DNA of 64,000 bases from Arachnopeziza araneosa (taxonomy: Eukaryota > Ascomycota > Leotiomycetes > Helotiales > Arachnopezizaceae): NCBI GenBank assembly GCA_003988855.1, contig QYAI01000092.1:62001-126000 (forward strand), written 5' to 3'. The translations under genes and the position numbers were made by a program. Numbering within the stretch: the stretch's first letter is position 1; every line of letters starts with the position of its first letter. Below, in pieces: positions 21,880 through 33,385 of the stretch. A model generated the notes under the pieces. It was not told where the DNA came from and did not search any database. It saw only the letters and a program-made list of their open reading frames with translations.

Positions 21880-22810
21880 GGAGTATCATCTTGTTTGGTT
21901 GTGTTGCGCTTGGTGAGGTGTGCCGGGGTGTCACCCTCAGTAGTGTTGGATGTTGATGTCGCCGGACTAACTGGTGTGACTCCTTCTCCGGTTTCTTCTC
22001 TTCTATGACACAGATTAGCTTCAGCTGAGGCATTATGATGACGGAAATATAATTACCATCGTCTGATGGATTCAAGTATTTGTAGGTAATAAGGATCAAG
22101 TTTGCGAGACCAGTGATAAAGGGGATGAATTGACCAGTAGATCGTAAGGAATAGACGTCTGTTATTTGGTTCCAGTGAATGGGCAGCTCGATGGCGAGGA
22201 CAGTCCATATCAGTACTATGAAATTGAAGGCCGCCGCGATGTATTGTGGATAGCACTGGTATATCCTGTAGAATAGTGTGTCTATACTCCACGGCTCCTG
22301 TTTCCATAGATTGATTGAATCAACTCGTCGTGGTCTAAGAGCGCCCTTTGGGTGAACTGAAGTCTGAGGAACTGCATTGGTATCGGCCGGATTGGTATTA
22401 GCCGCATTCGAATCTTTATGAGATGTTGCGTTTTTCGGTTGTTGATCTCTTGCGAATAGCTTCCGAAGTCCAACAAAAAGCAGGTACCCTATGATAGCCA
22501 CAATAGCAAGGGCGACAACACCCAGGAAGTAGCCAACGAAGACAAGAATAGCTGTACTAGCCTTCTTGAAGTTGTGCGATTCAATCCGAGCGAAGAGAAA
22601 GAACGACGTTCCACATGGCGTAGCGGTAAATCTGGTAGGCAAATCTCGAACCACTGCTAGCCAGAAGTAGAAGCCGTAGCCAAGAATTGGGTAGATGCAG
22701 TAGGCCACGACTATCGCAGTCCCTTTCCGGCTTGCTCCATCTTCGCCAAAGACGAGGTATATCCAAGCAAAAATGGTAGCAAAGCCGCTCCAGATGATGT
22801 ATTGCAGCAT
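21880..22810 (-). CDS. Polytopic membrane protein of unknown function
   Basis: The first ATG of the open frame (22810) begins directly with a hydrophobic helix. Five membrane segments are visible: IIWSGFATIFAWIYLVF, IVVAYCIYPILGYGFYFWLA, TAILVFVGYFLGVVALAIVA with its extension, IAAAFNFIVLIWTVLAIELP and FIPFITGLANLILITYKYL. A hydrophilic loop of about 55 residues lies between helices 3 and 4, and QEPWSIDTLFYRIYQCYPQY precedes helix 4. The uninterrupted frame runs on to 21746 under the neighbour's 3' end. A 32-nt intron (22025-22056) would instead give a Thr-rich tail ending at 21880, which looks more natural but the intron is very short. Function not recognised. Confidence 0.6.
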
Positions 22811-23293
22811 AATCGGAGCCGCAGCAGAAAGCAGCCTAAGTTACTCTGGATGGATGGACAAAGAAGAAGAAGAGTGTTTTGTTGTTGAGGTAAAAGAGGC
22901 TTCTTTAGAAGGTTCGGGTTTCTTTGAAGGCTGGGAGATTCTTCTGCGTCTGTGTTGTGGAGGAGGAGGTAGCGAGGAAGTTGAAGCTGATTCGAAGGAT
23001 GTGGTACTATATTCATAGAGCTGTAGACTTGACTTGACAGCAGAGGGAAATAAGAGCATAGAAAACAGGATATGCCTTAGAACTCACCTTCTGCAAGGGC
23101 TTACAGTCTTAAGAGAAGTCGATAGCCATGGATTAACGACTTGAAACTCTCCGGCGAGGACACGGCGTGAATAAACGTTTCGAGGTATATGGTGCACGCA
23201 TGTTTTCATACAAGGTAGAAATGAATATAGATTGCCTTATTATAGAAGTCAGAACAACTTCCTCGAATTCAATACACGTCTATTATACTGCTT

Positions 23294-24282
23294 CTACTCA
23301 GTCAAATCAAATTGAGTAGCCAGACGACTAAACAGCTCAAACTCCATTCTCTTATCAGCCTTTGGACCCTCAAGTATTTGACCTATTATATCAGAGCCAG
23401 GTGGGAAATCATGCTCGAATGCAGGCTCTCCAGCACCCTTCATGTTTGTCAAAACCGCCTGCCGAAGATGCCAACGTAAGAGCTGATCAGATGGTCTTTG
23501 AGGATCATCAAGAAGTCTTCGTTCAAGATGTTTTCCAGCAATACCTCTCTTATCTCGTTGAAAGCATACGATCTTGTAATTATCCTAAAATAATTAGCAT
23601 ATAGAAAAGCATAAAAGATATTTATATACATCTGGATTAATCGAGAAATCATAAAAGTCGAATAGGCAGTGTATATCAGTGCGAAATAATAGCCTATTCT
23701 GTACAGAATTAATCGTTCCTCCTTTGATTTGTTCTCTATCTGAAGAAGTCGAGATCCAACGGCTATAATTGTGCTCAACCTAGTACTCTTCGTAAGCTAG
23801 TGGAAAAATATGCGCAGCATTCTAACCTCGCCAATTATCATTATCGAGATACTCTACTCTTGTTACAACACATCGTCGATTCCGTAAACGAACACCATCG
23901 CAGAAGGCTTTGACACGAGGTCTAGTTTGTTGAGACATTGCTCGGCTTAGCACTACTTCGTCACTAATGTCGAAAGGTTCTGCTTTTGATTTAGTTGTTT
24001 ATTTATAAAAGAGCTAAGAAACTTACTAGAAGCATGAATATAGTAATTCTCAGGTTGTAGTAGAGAGTTGTCCTTCTCTATCATGACATTGCTTTCATTT
24101 CGTAGAGTAAAGACGCTTGTAGGAATAGTAATAATCTCTACTATAGCATAGAAATTGACATTTGTAACACAGTTTGTATCATCGTTCTTCGCTGTAAGAA
24201 TCAGACCGCCAATTGCAGTATTTGGATCGCTCGCGTTGAAGATATGAACATTGCGATGTCTGGAACGGCTGTTATTTGTCAT
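23294..24282 (-). pseudogene. Fungal HNH-nuclease-family gene with two in-frame TAG stops
   Basis: Exons 24282-24027, 23979-23630 and 23584-23294 join in phase (introns 47 and 45 nt). The first exon has the family's N-terminal block (RNVHIFNASDP, then IGGLIL and LLQPENYYIHAS). The second carries the HNH region: RCVVTRVEYLDNDNWRG, stop, NAAHIFPLAYEEY, stop, VEHNYSRW, and later INSVQNRLLFRTDIHCLFD. The third has YKIVCFQRDKRGIAGKHL, LLRWHLRQAVLTNMKGAGEP and FEHDFPPGSDIIGQILEGPK. The two TAG codons are at 23822-23824 and 23780-23782, on either side of the AAHIF core, where an uninterrupted copy would have residues. Everything else is open and spliceable. Related genes are putative HNH endonucleases of unknown role, common in leotiomycetes. 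The frame is also open upstream to 24414 through a small repeat. Confidence 0.75.
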
Positions 24283-24289
24283 GGTGTAG

Positions 24290-24445
24290 TTTTCGGGCTG
24301 CGAGAGAGTATCTGCGAGGTGTGTGTCTTCGTGCGATGGCGGAGCGGTTTCGTGTAGAAGAGCGTCTTCGGGCCGCGAGAGGGAATCTGCGAGGTGGAGA
24401 GTGTCTTTGTGCAATGGCAGAGTGGTTTCGTGTAGTGGGATGTCT
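24290..24445 (-). repeat. Two degenerate ~70-bp tandem units upstream of the HNH pseudogene
   Basis: On the reverse strand the units read as KDTLHLADSLSRPED and EDTHLADTLSQPEN, in frame with the HNH exon below. On the plus strand both contain GGCGGAGCGGTTTCGTGTAG-like sequence. Confidence 0.6.
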
Positions 24446-24608
24446 TTAGAATATGAGAGAGTATCTTTATGCTCTTTGATGTTGATGTTGGTGTTGTTTT
24501 CGAGTGAGGAGGAGCCGGAGTGAGCAGAAGAAGACGATATGGTGAAGGTTTGGATAGCGTGTAGCGTGTAGTGTTGCAGGCGCGTTCGAATATAGAAAGT
24601 TTGAAGAA

Positions 24609-24878
24609 ATGAATGACGAGACTGATCCGAGGTTGATTAGCGGCGAGCTTACTAAGCGGCTCTGGGACGAAGGAAAAAAAGTTGCGCTCGACTACCAGAA
24701 TAGCATTCAATATCGTTACCATGTATCCGATAGCATTGAATATCGTTACCATGTATCCAACAGCAATGATAGCGTAATCGGGGCGACTGTCATAAGCAAG
24801 TATTTGACTCGTTACGGGAGAGGTCACGTGACGGAGCCGAGGGGACTCATCACAGAAAAGAAGTTGTTCTGGAAGTAA
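24609..24878 (+). CDS. Hypothetical 89-aa ORF carrying a duplicated 30-bp unit
   Basis: An ORF without recognisable domain. Its middle includes two adjacent 30-bp copies (24700-24759) that give the repeated peptide YRYHVSDS/YRYHVSNS. Coding status is doubtful. Confidence 0.2.
   Translation: MNDETDPRLISGELTKRLWDEGKKVALDYQNSIQYRYHVSDSIEYRYHVSNSNDSVIGATVISKYLTRYGRGHVTEPRGLITEKKLFWK
24700..24759 (+). repeat. Two tandem 30-bp units
   Basis: Adjacent copies starting ATAGCATTCAATATCGTTAC and ATAGCATTGAATATCGTTAC, differing at two positions. Confidence 0.9.
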
Positions 24879-25019
24879 AAAAATAGTGTATTAGTAAGAA
24901 AAGAAACTAGCTAGAAAAGAATTAAAGGTGATGCTGCTAGGACTTTTTCTTTATTTATTCTCGTGATCTCAGGTCTTCCACACCAACGTTTACCCGCTCA
25001 TCCGAGGTTTCCCCGTCGC

Positions 25020-25292
25020 TTAACCCCCAAGCTCGAACACGCATTCATCTTTGAACGAGACGACAAACAGAGCTATCATAAATGACGAGATAAAGATATT
25101 ATATGTGACAACTTGGTCATGGCCCTTCTTCCCAACTAAGATCATCGCCCATGTCATAGCCAGCAGCTGGAGGTAGATACCGAGCCGAATTCCCAGGTCG
25201 TAGAGGTCTGAATAGCCGCTGAAGCCGCATTGCTGAGGCGTCCTCGATAGACATGCGTCTGGGACTTTGCTGTCTGCAGCTCGAGGGAACAT
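25020..25292 (-). CDS. Truncated polytopic membrane protein, 90 aa
   Basis: The ORF has an N-terminal Cys-containing lumenal-type segment (CLSRTPQQCGFSGYSDLYDL), then GIRLGIYLQLLAMTWAMILV and VVTYNIFISSFMIALFVVSF, two likely membrane helices, and stops shortly after. The arrangement (Cys-rich start, then a D-x-Y-x-x-G-I-R motif and a helix) is the beginning of a fungal multi-span family of unknown function. No continuation was found downstream, so this is probably a truncated remnant or the first exon of a gene whose rest is lost. Confidence 0.45.
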   Translation of the reverse strand: MFPRAADSKVPDACLSRTPQQCGFSGYSDLYDLGIRLGIYLQLLAMTWAMILVGKKGHDQVVTYNIFISSFMIALFVVSFKDECVFELGG

Positions 25293-26205
25293 GTTGATGG
25301 TGTTGGTCTCAGGAGATGCGTTGCCGTCCTAGCGTTTGCCTGATGAGGCTGAGAAGAGAAGAGAAGCTGAGAATTTCGCCCCCACTGGCGCTTATCTTGA
25401 CACCCCGCACGCTGACTGCTTCCAATGTCTTTCTAGAACCAAGGCTGGGGTGTCTGAAGCCCTTTAGTCCTAGTCCTTGAGATATTTCGCGTCTCATTGC
25501 CAGAAAGAGAAGGGCTGAAAAGAGCCACAAGAACTCGGAACCCAACCGTTATCGCGTGAGTCTCTTGAGATCTTAGTCACCCAGCCCTCTCAATCTCTAT
25601 CCGTACAAGGAACCAATGAAGAGTAGCTTTCATATCGGAGGAGTCTGAATACTTGCGGAAGAATCCAGTGTGTACAATGCGTGGAATAGTCACGTGAGTG
25701 GGTGTAAGTCACCTGATGCCGAGAGAATCCTCAGGGAGAAAAACAAAAGGAGAGCTAGCTTTCCAGAAGGGAAATATGTTATTCTCATCCTTGTACATCT
25801 TTTTGCACCGAGGAACTCCACTAGAGCAAATCATATCTTGCGGTGCACTTGTAACTGAGAGCTCTATTGCCAGACCTTGCCTAGCCCTGTCCTTTCTATT
25901 GTTGTGAATATAATCCTGGATATTCACAAGACAAATCACAGTCACAGCGAGATTGCAAAACACCAAAGTTATTTAAGGAATGTATAGGTCAATTTTTTAC
26001 CACATCCAAGCAATCACCAGAATCTCTATGTACTCTACCCCGGTCAGAATCCCAGATTCCGTCCATCCAAACAAACTCGTGAAGAAAGAGCCAACCAATG
26101 AAATCTACAAACAACCGCAATCATGCACGCTTCCTATATACACCAAATACCCTTCCATTCGTCCTAGCCAGTCGAGGTAGCTCATCTCAAGGGGGGAGAG
26201 CGCGT
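25293..26205. other. Intergenic
   Basis: No convincing gene; small unrelated ORFs only. Confidence 0.5.
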
Positions 26206-27116
26206 TTATTCCTGTTGGTTGGCCAAAGAGCGAGCGAAGCGGCGCTTGCTGAGGTTGTACTCAATGGCACGCTTCTTCGCAGCTGAACTCTGGGTGAAAG
26301 CCACTGAGCCACCGAATGGTCCAGCAAGAGCCGAGTTCTGGAGCTTGGCAACGCAAACGTTTGAAGCGCCACCAACGGAGCCACCGCAAGTCATACCAGC
26401 GGGCATCTGGATAGCAACAGGGAAATCCATGGTTTGAGCCGCAGAGAGACCACCGATGCCAATACCTGGGACGTTCTGGGTGACGGTTGCGGTCTTGAAG
26501 GCGCTGACGTCTTGGCCACCGGATGTGCCATCAACGGCTGCAGTGAGAGGACCGGCGCCGTCTTGGTTGACTTGGTGGAAGGTCATGGTGAGAGTTCCAT
26601 CATCGGCAGTGGTTGGGAGACCCTTCTCCCCTGCAACACCAGCAGCGGCTTTGACACCCGTCTCGCTGGTTCCCTTGGGGGTTGAGGTTCCGCCGGATGA
26701 AGCGCGGACACCAAGGCTGCGGCGTTGCATGTTCTCGGCGTGGATGTCGCGGGCCATCTTGGTCTCGGTAGCGTTGGCGGAGCTTCCCATGAAGAGAGAG
26801 ACCATCTTGGAGGCGTCAACTGGTCCACCACCGTTGGTGCGGCCGAGAGCCGTGGCCTTGCTGGTGCCGAGTTCAGCGGAGCGGATGATGGAAGTGTCTG
26901 CTTCAGCACCGCAGGCGGGTGTTGCGCAATCACGAGGAGTGCCATCGGCGACTGCAGGTGGTTAGTATAAATTGATGGGAATGCAGAGGATGTATGCTTA
27001 CCAGATAGACCTGGGAGAGTCACACCGTTGGCTCCAACGACGGAGTCAATGACACCATGAGCGAAGGCATTGGTGGCGGCAAAGGCCACAAGAAGGATTG
27101 GCGACGAGTATTGCAT
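26206..27116 (-). CDS. Egh16-like secreted protein (DUF3129 family), 286 aa
   Basis: Exons 27116-27002 and 26951-26206 join in phase across a 50-nt intron. The N-terminus is a signal peptide (MQYSSPILLVAFAATNAFAH) followed directly by HGVIDSVVGANGVTLPGL, the typical start of the gEgh16/GAS1-type family. The body contains RDCATPACGAEADTSIIR, GRTNGGGPVDASKMV, then a Gly/Ala/Ser-rich linker, MTFHQVNQDGAGPL, MDFPVAIQMPAGMTCGGSVG and NVCVAKLQNSALAGPFGG. The conserved cysteines are present and the length is usual. Relatives are secreted in plant-infecting and other fungi, often during appressorium formation; their biochemical role is not settled. No breaks seen. Confidence 0.9.
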
Positions 27117-28854
27117 CTTAAAGAATGTGATGTGGGAGTGAAAAATCGAAAGACTCAAATAAAGGATTGTTTAAAAGGTTTAATATAGTTAGATGCCACC
27201 GGGGCTAGGAAGTGAAAGATAGAAGAGATGAAAGAAGAAGATGCTAATGAAGAAGATGCTGAAGCTGATGATGGAAGAGAAACTTTGAGCAGGAATTGAG
27301 ATGTACTTATACGAATCTCCGACTCTATGAGATGGCCCAAGAAAGCTTGATCACATGAGACCAGACGCATCGACAAGAGAAACTTGGTAGCTCAAAACAA
27401 AGATTCTGACATGGAGTGAGAGGTCTTCGTTTGGAAGATCGCTTCTAGCAACCAATATGAGAATTGATCAGTGCGGTGTTTGACGGCTGTCGACACGGAC
27501 TGCCGCTCAAGAGGCTGAGTTGATGCAAAGATCATCGGGAAGTACTGGGTTGTAAGCAGTGCGATTGGGTGGTGCTAGGATAGAAGATCGATGAACATGG
27601 AGCTCGGTGGTGGCGATTATGTTGCGATTTGACGGATCACGTAAACAGCAGGGCCCGACGAAAAGAAGCATATCCTAGATCCAAACCGTGCCATATCAAA
27701 GATGAACAACTAAACGAGGTTCTTCCATGGTTTAAATTGATCTAGCAGGGTAGATCCATTCGTATCGCCAAAGCTGAGGCTCTTCCTGTTTGAATCTTAA
27801 CCACTTTCACGCTGCACCAAACGCAACCGGATGATTCGATTGGTCCCATAAAGTTTGCGGTTGTCACAACCAGGAAAGGAAACTTAGCGCCATGTTTCTC
27901 GCGCTCGCAAGAGGCGATACAAGACCCCCAGGTTCAGGTAGATCCTCAAACACCTTAAACTTCAAACAGAGAAGCTTAGGCCAGGCAGAGTTCGAGCCGC
28001 AAGTCAAGACAGGTAAAGAACAAAACATGCTGGAGCAGATCCGGCGAATCATTAAAGCAGATGACAGCTCAGAAAATATTGTGTGGAGCAAAGGCATGGA
28101 GGTGGCGCTGGGCCTTTGACCTCTCGCATCCAAATGGAACAGCTTGGCATTCCCAGCGGCAACGAACTGTCGCCATCGTCGCCGCATCGCCTCAATTCCA
28201 TGGTCGTCCGTTTGGGACACTTCCTCGGTATCTAGACGATTCGATGTCAGCTTTTGATCGATAAAGCATCGAGTTGTAAACGCGTTGAGACTTCACTGCG
28301 TTTGGGCATTGCCGTTGCAATTTTTGCTCGTAATCGTATCTCTAAATGCCCCTAGAAGAAGGCGAATTATCCTTCTACAGTAAACTTGCTGCTCCCTTCC
28401 ACTTTGACGCATCCTGGATTTGAGCCGTGGTTGTTGGTGCTTTGGGTTTCTTTTTCTGTTTCATGTCGTTGGATCAAGATCGTGAAACCACCAAGGCCAA
28501 GGCACTCCCGAGGTCGTGCTCGGATACAAAATCACGTGAGTCAGATCACGTGTATGAGAAACGAAAAGGGAAGTCTCAGGAGTTTTCATTCACTCTCGAT
28601 TATTTGTATTATGTAGAGACATCAAAATCATTGACCGTGGCACGCATTTATTCCACGCAAGTTTCCCTTACGCAAGATCATTCTCATCGAAACTTTGCCA
28701 CTTCCATCACTCGCATGGTGCCCCATGATTCACAGAACATGCAATCTGATAATCATCAAATGCGAGTCCCGAATAGTCTTCAGTCATAATACTTAATAAG
28801 AAAAGAGAATTGCCACCTTGGTTAACATAGTTCTATGGTATCCGCGTCGTGGAT
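27117..28854. other. Intergenic
   Basis: About 1.7 kb upstream of the Egh16-like gene and downstream of the exonuclease gene. Several 60-120 aa ORFs overlap here on both strands; none has recognisable features. Confidence 0.5.
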
Positions 28855-30739
28855 CTAGACGCTTCCATCGTCGGAAAATTCCATCAGATCCTCCTCAGCA
28901 TCATGCAGCGCTTTGTTGAGGACATGCCAGTGAGCAATATCTCTAGATGCAATAGCATCTTCAAGACTATCATGTCCTTGAACTCCGGCCATTTGAATCT
29001 GTCGACCGAGCTTGACCTGTGCCATGGATTTCAACGAAAACGGGCCACTTCCCTTTGGCTTCTTCGCCTTCTGCACATCTGCTTTAACCTTGACATTGGC
29101 ATTAAGTGTTGAAGAAGTTGCTGCGGTGGAGACATTTGGGCTCTTGACAGATACATGACTCTCTGGTTGATTTCCAGTAACGGTTCTGTCTTTCTCTGCT
29201 CCAGTTCCCAGAGCTTCCTCGTCAGCTGCGGCCTTCAAAGCTTCTTCTTTTCGCCTACGCTTCTCTTCTTTCAAGAAATCCATTAGCATTGTATCAACAA
29301 CAACTAAGTGTATCCATCTTAATGCCATCAAGTCATTCTGCAGTGAATGGCCAACGACTACGGTATCAGGTCCAACAAACCGCCAGACGGCCTGCCGGGC
29401 AGCCTTCTTTCCACGCAAAGCCAACCCGTTTGTCAGAGCTTCGTTCATTTGTTGTGTTGTAACGCCAGAATATCTCGTATTGTAGTGCAGCATCGGAACA
29501 TCTGGGAGAACAAGCCTATCAACGAGCTTCTCGGAAGTAAAATAATCAACGACAGTGACTCGAATAAGTTCAGAGTCGTTTGACATCGAGATGCCCATCT
29601 CGCAGTCGACGGCCACAGCTGACCGAATATGGTGAGATGTTGTAGGAACAGGAGTAGGATAACATTGCCAAAGACTCTCTAGCTCTCCATTGTGGTACTC
29701 TCTCGAGATGTGTTGTTCATGCCCAGCGCATCCTTCTTCATGGTATCTTCTCTTGCAGCATGACCAATTCTACAACCGTGCTGTTAGTGGATTGATAGAG
29801 ATAAGTTAAAGTAGCAAGTATATGATGTAGGAAAAGAACGTACCCCTTTTTCCTTTGAACCATCATGGAATTTGCATCGAATGACGGGCTCTTTCTTGAC
29901 CACTGGAGTCTTACTTGTAGGCATCTTTCCTTTTGTGGATACTTTGGCTTTTTCTTGTTCCCAAAGGTCTGAGAATATTGATTTCATATTGACACTAGAG
30001 GTTTGTTGTTTGTGTCCGGTTGCACCGCCAATTGCTGTTTGACCGTGATTACTGTTTCCGTTGGACTTTACCAACGAAGTTTCCGCCTCATCTACATCTT
30101 GGGCTTTGGGATCCTTGTGATACTTCACGACTATGGGATGTTAATAAACAATGAATTTCTTAGGGATTGCATTTCCTTACACTTGGTACAATGTTTGCAT
30201 CTCTTCTTCTTCTCGAAATCTTCTGCGGTGAAAGGTTCCAGGATATATCCCTTTCTCAGGAGGACTTCGATAGGATGTACTAGGCTCCGCAACTTCTCCA
30301 TGTACTCTCCGTTGTAGTTAGCAGAGCTGATTGGGAAGAAGACCGGTTCAGTGGCCGAAGCTACAACGCCGGAAGACTTAGCCGGGGTAGTTTGAAGATT
30401 CTGAGGAGGGATGAACAGGCCACGAAGTGAATTGAATGATGAAATCGGAGAAACAGACGCCATCAAATGCTGTGCAAAAGAACTAGGCGTGTAAGGATTC
30501 AAAGGAAGCAGTTGACGTGGGTTGGGTTGGTAGGCCGAGTTAAGGACTTGTGGTGGATACCATAAAGCTTTGGAGGTTGTTGATTGCTGCTGGAAGCTTT
30601 TGGGTGCAACATTGGGGTCACCCTCATCTATGGATTCCTGGAAAGCCATCTTGTTTGTGTTGTCGTCGTAGGATAGCTTCGCTTTTTTCATTGGAGGTTG
30701 ACTTTCGTCGCCAGCCTCTGTCAGCGGATTTTCCTCCAT
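28855..30739 (-). CDS. REX3-type RNA exonuclease, 586 aa
   Basis: Exons 30739-30181, 30130-29844 and 29769-28855 join in phase (introns 50 and 74 nt). The N-terminal half is disordered with a zinc-binding CKHCTKFVKYH motif built across the first intron. Next comes IRCKFHDGSKEKGNWSCCKR with a second Cys/His-rich module. The C-terminal DEDDh exonuclease domain has VAVDCEMG (catalytic Asp and Glu), VVGHSLQNDL (second Asp) and GHDSLEDAIAS (His and last Asp). A basic Lys-rich insertion (KEEKRRRKEE and beyond) separates the last two motifs. Family members trim 3' ends of stable RNAs in nucleus and cytoplasm. The start at 30739 is the first ATG; a GTG lies two codons above. Confidence 0.9.
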
Positions 30740-33385
30740 GATCACATTGGGTCAGACAGCGTGGCTATTGACCGGCTGATCTCGCTCATTCAATGAAGCG
30801 ACAATTGGAAGTCTGAGGAGGTAACAAAATCGCATCGCAGCTCTGAGATACGCGGGGCACGAGGTAGTTGGCGGCGTAAAAGGAAGGCACACCCAGCAAC
30901 CACACACACAAATAAAAATGTTCACTTTCATCTTCAGCCACTTCTATCAACACGATTTTCAATTCCAAGTTTGTCCATTATCAGATTATATTGCAGCTCA
31001 AAACTTCTCTCTCAATGTCGCCATAGTAAAAGTGTCTGAAGTGACGCTCCGCTGGGCCCTTTGATTTACCTACAGAAAGCCAGCATATACTGTGGCAACT
31101 CCCAGCAGGCTAGAGAGGTGTCTTTCAAGGTAATCTTGATGCATTTTGGCGAGAGGCCACTTGGCTAATGTTCTGCTGTGCAAGTCTCATCCGCCTCCTT
31201 TCTCGAAAGACAACCAACCTCATTCCAGTAGAAGCAATATTTCTGGAGTTTGACCGAGTCACTTGCTTCAGTACAATCCACGTTGCATGAGCCTCCAATT
31301 GCTTTCCTGTTAGGAAGTCTCTCGACAAGAGAGCGATCTGCAGGGCCAAAGTCTCTAGTGAGCGATGGTTAGCTTGTCGCATGTTCAAATTTGGCCATGA
31401 GGACACCTTTCTTTTTCCTAGTTCAATTTTCACTGCTTTATTTGATCGCTGGTTTCCAAGATTGGTAGAGAAGGAGTTGCAGTTCCGTTTCACACTTGGG
31501 TTACACGGTGCTGATAAGTACCTTTGCAGGTGCTTCGAATCCGCCTGTCATCAATGTCTTGGAGCGACATCGGGGCAAAGTCTCGATGCGGCATACCGTC
31601 GCGCAAGGTCTAGCGCTAAGTTGTCTCAGAGACGATTGATTATTGCTTGCACTTTGAGCAAGCCAGTTTCGGAATGCGGCTAAGAGGTTGTGATTGCCCC
31701 TGTGCCGTCCGTCGCTCAACATGCCGTTCCCCACAATCTCCCGTGCCGGCTCGGTACAGAGGTTTGAGGAGAGCTGAAATGTAAGTGCTAAGTATGAAAA
31801 TAGCAACCCCGAGTGATCCAGCCCTAAATGTGGATCACAGGCGCAGAAATATCTGTTCAACGGCGTACAGTTACCCAATTAGTCCCACGGAGGCGAGACT
31901 TAATTTCAATCCATCACAACAGAGAATTGTCCGGCCAAGTCACGTCGCCACCACCGACCTCACTTCAGCCGTTGGCAGGAGAGATTTCACGCCATCGCGC
32001 TAACTACAGAGCCTCCTCAATCTCTAGATCGCAGCTGAAACCCCAGCCATCGAGGAAAAGAGGAAGAGAGTACCGACACGTGACAACCCCGACGGCTGGA
32101 CTCAGACCTCCCTGCTGCGAATCCTACGAGATTCTCACGCTGATTCGTAGCCATGAATCAACTGACCGCCCTTTTCCCAGATCTGACCCGAACTCGATTT
32201 CATTGTGGTGGTGGTGGCCATGGTGGTGGGCACCACCATATTTGCCCTTTGGCAGAATGAAGCGATCAATACCAACTGGGGACCTGCAATCCAGATGTCA
32301 GGGCGATTCTCGTCGTCAATTTCTTCCTTCTTCGACGTTCTCGCCCTTTGAGGGTCGTGCAGGCAGCCATGGTAGCAGTGCAGGTAGCCTCATGGAAAAG
32401 TGATTGCCGCCATGCCCAAAATACCTGCATGGGGCCGGCAGCCCTTCTGGTCCAGCTCAGCTGAAAACCCCTTCCCTGGTCTGTGCCGCGCCCAATTAGA
32501 CAACCCTGCCAGCCACAAACGAAGCTCACCTCAGCTGAACTTTCCACACGTCTCTCTCGCCGCCGCCTCCGGCCTCGCAAGTCCAACGTCAAGCGTCGAT
32601 GACATCGGCTTTCGACGCTTGAAAAGTGGTGAACAAGCCAACTCAAACGTGCTTGACTTGCCCCCCCCCGGACAGTCACCCCCAGATGGGTCTGCCTTGC
32701 CTATGGCGCGCATCGCATTGCAGGACATGGCATGTTTGTTCCAAGATGTTGGTGGTGGCACCCGGCTAGAATCCTATGGCCCTGCAGAGAAGATCATCGA
32801 GCTATGATTAAACTCGCGAAAGAGAGAACAAAGCAGCTTACGCGCGGGACTCGTGTATTTGTACGTACATCCAACAGGAATTCCGCTCGGAAATCTCGTC
32901 ATTGGGTAATTTACGCCTACCACTCTCACTGGCAAAATGGCAGATGAGATCTCACGGCTGTCTCGAAACGGCCATCTCAAAGTCGTGACGAGCTGACCGA
33001 CGAATTTCGTACAGCCTTACGTTCACACTAAGAACAGCGCTCGCTCGTTGTGTATACGCGCGACCGATATCCGATGACCAGGTTTCACATCTTGTGCATG
33101 GCTGGGCTGAAGCAGAGTTCCGCATGCTGCTTTCGGATGTAAGCTCCACCCATCAAGCGCCACTTGCCCAGGGATAAAATAGATAGATATAAAGTACGGA
33201 GGGGATCCATGATGCCAAGACACGACCACTACCTTGGGCGGCTGACTGAACGAAATACAACCTTACCGTCCTTACCCCTCCACATTGTGACCTTAAGGGG
33301 TGGAGATATATATACGGCTTCTCCCTCCACGACAAGTGAACATTGATATTTGATCTTGCCCATCTGAAGTGTCACGCCACTCACA
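30740..33385. other. Long intergenic stretch
   Basis: About 2.6 kb without a gene I can support. From about 31.9 kb the sequence is more GC-rich and crowded with overlapping ORFs of 60-190 aa on both strands, none with a domain, start context or splice pattern that stands out. Confidence 0.45.

Noticed and set aside
31125..32807. Several ORFs of 100-190 aa on both strands
   Set aside because: GC-rich stretch with few stops; no domain, no splice pattern and mutual overlap.
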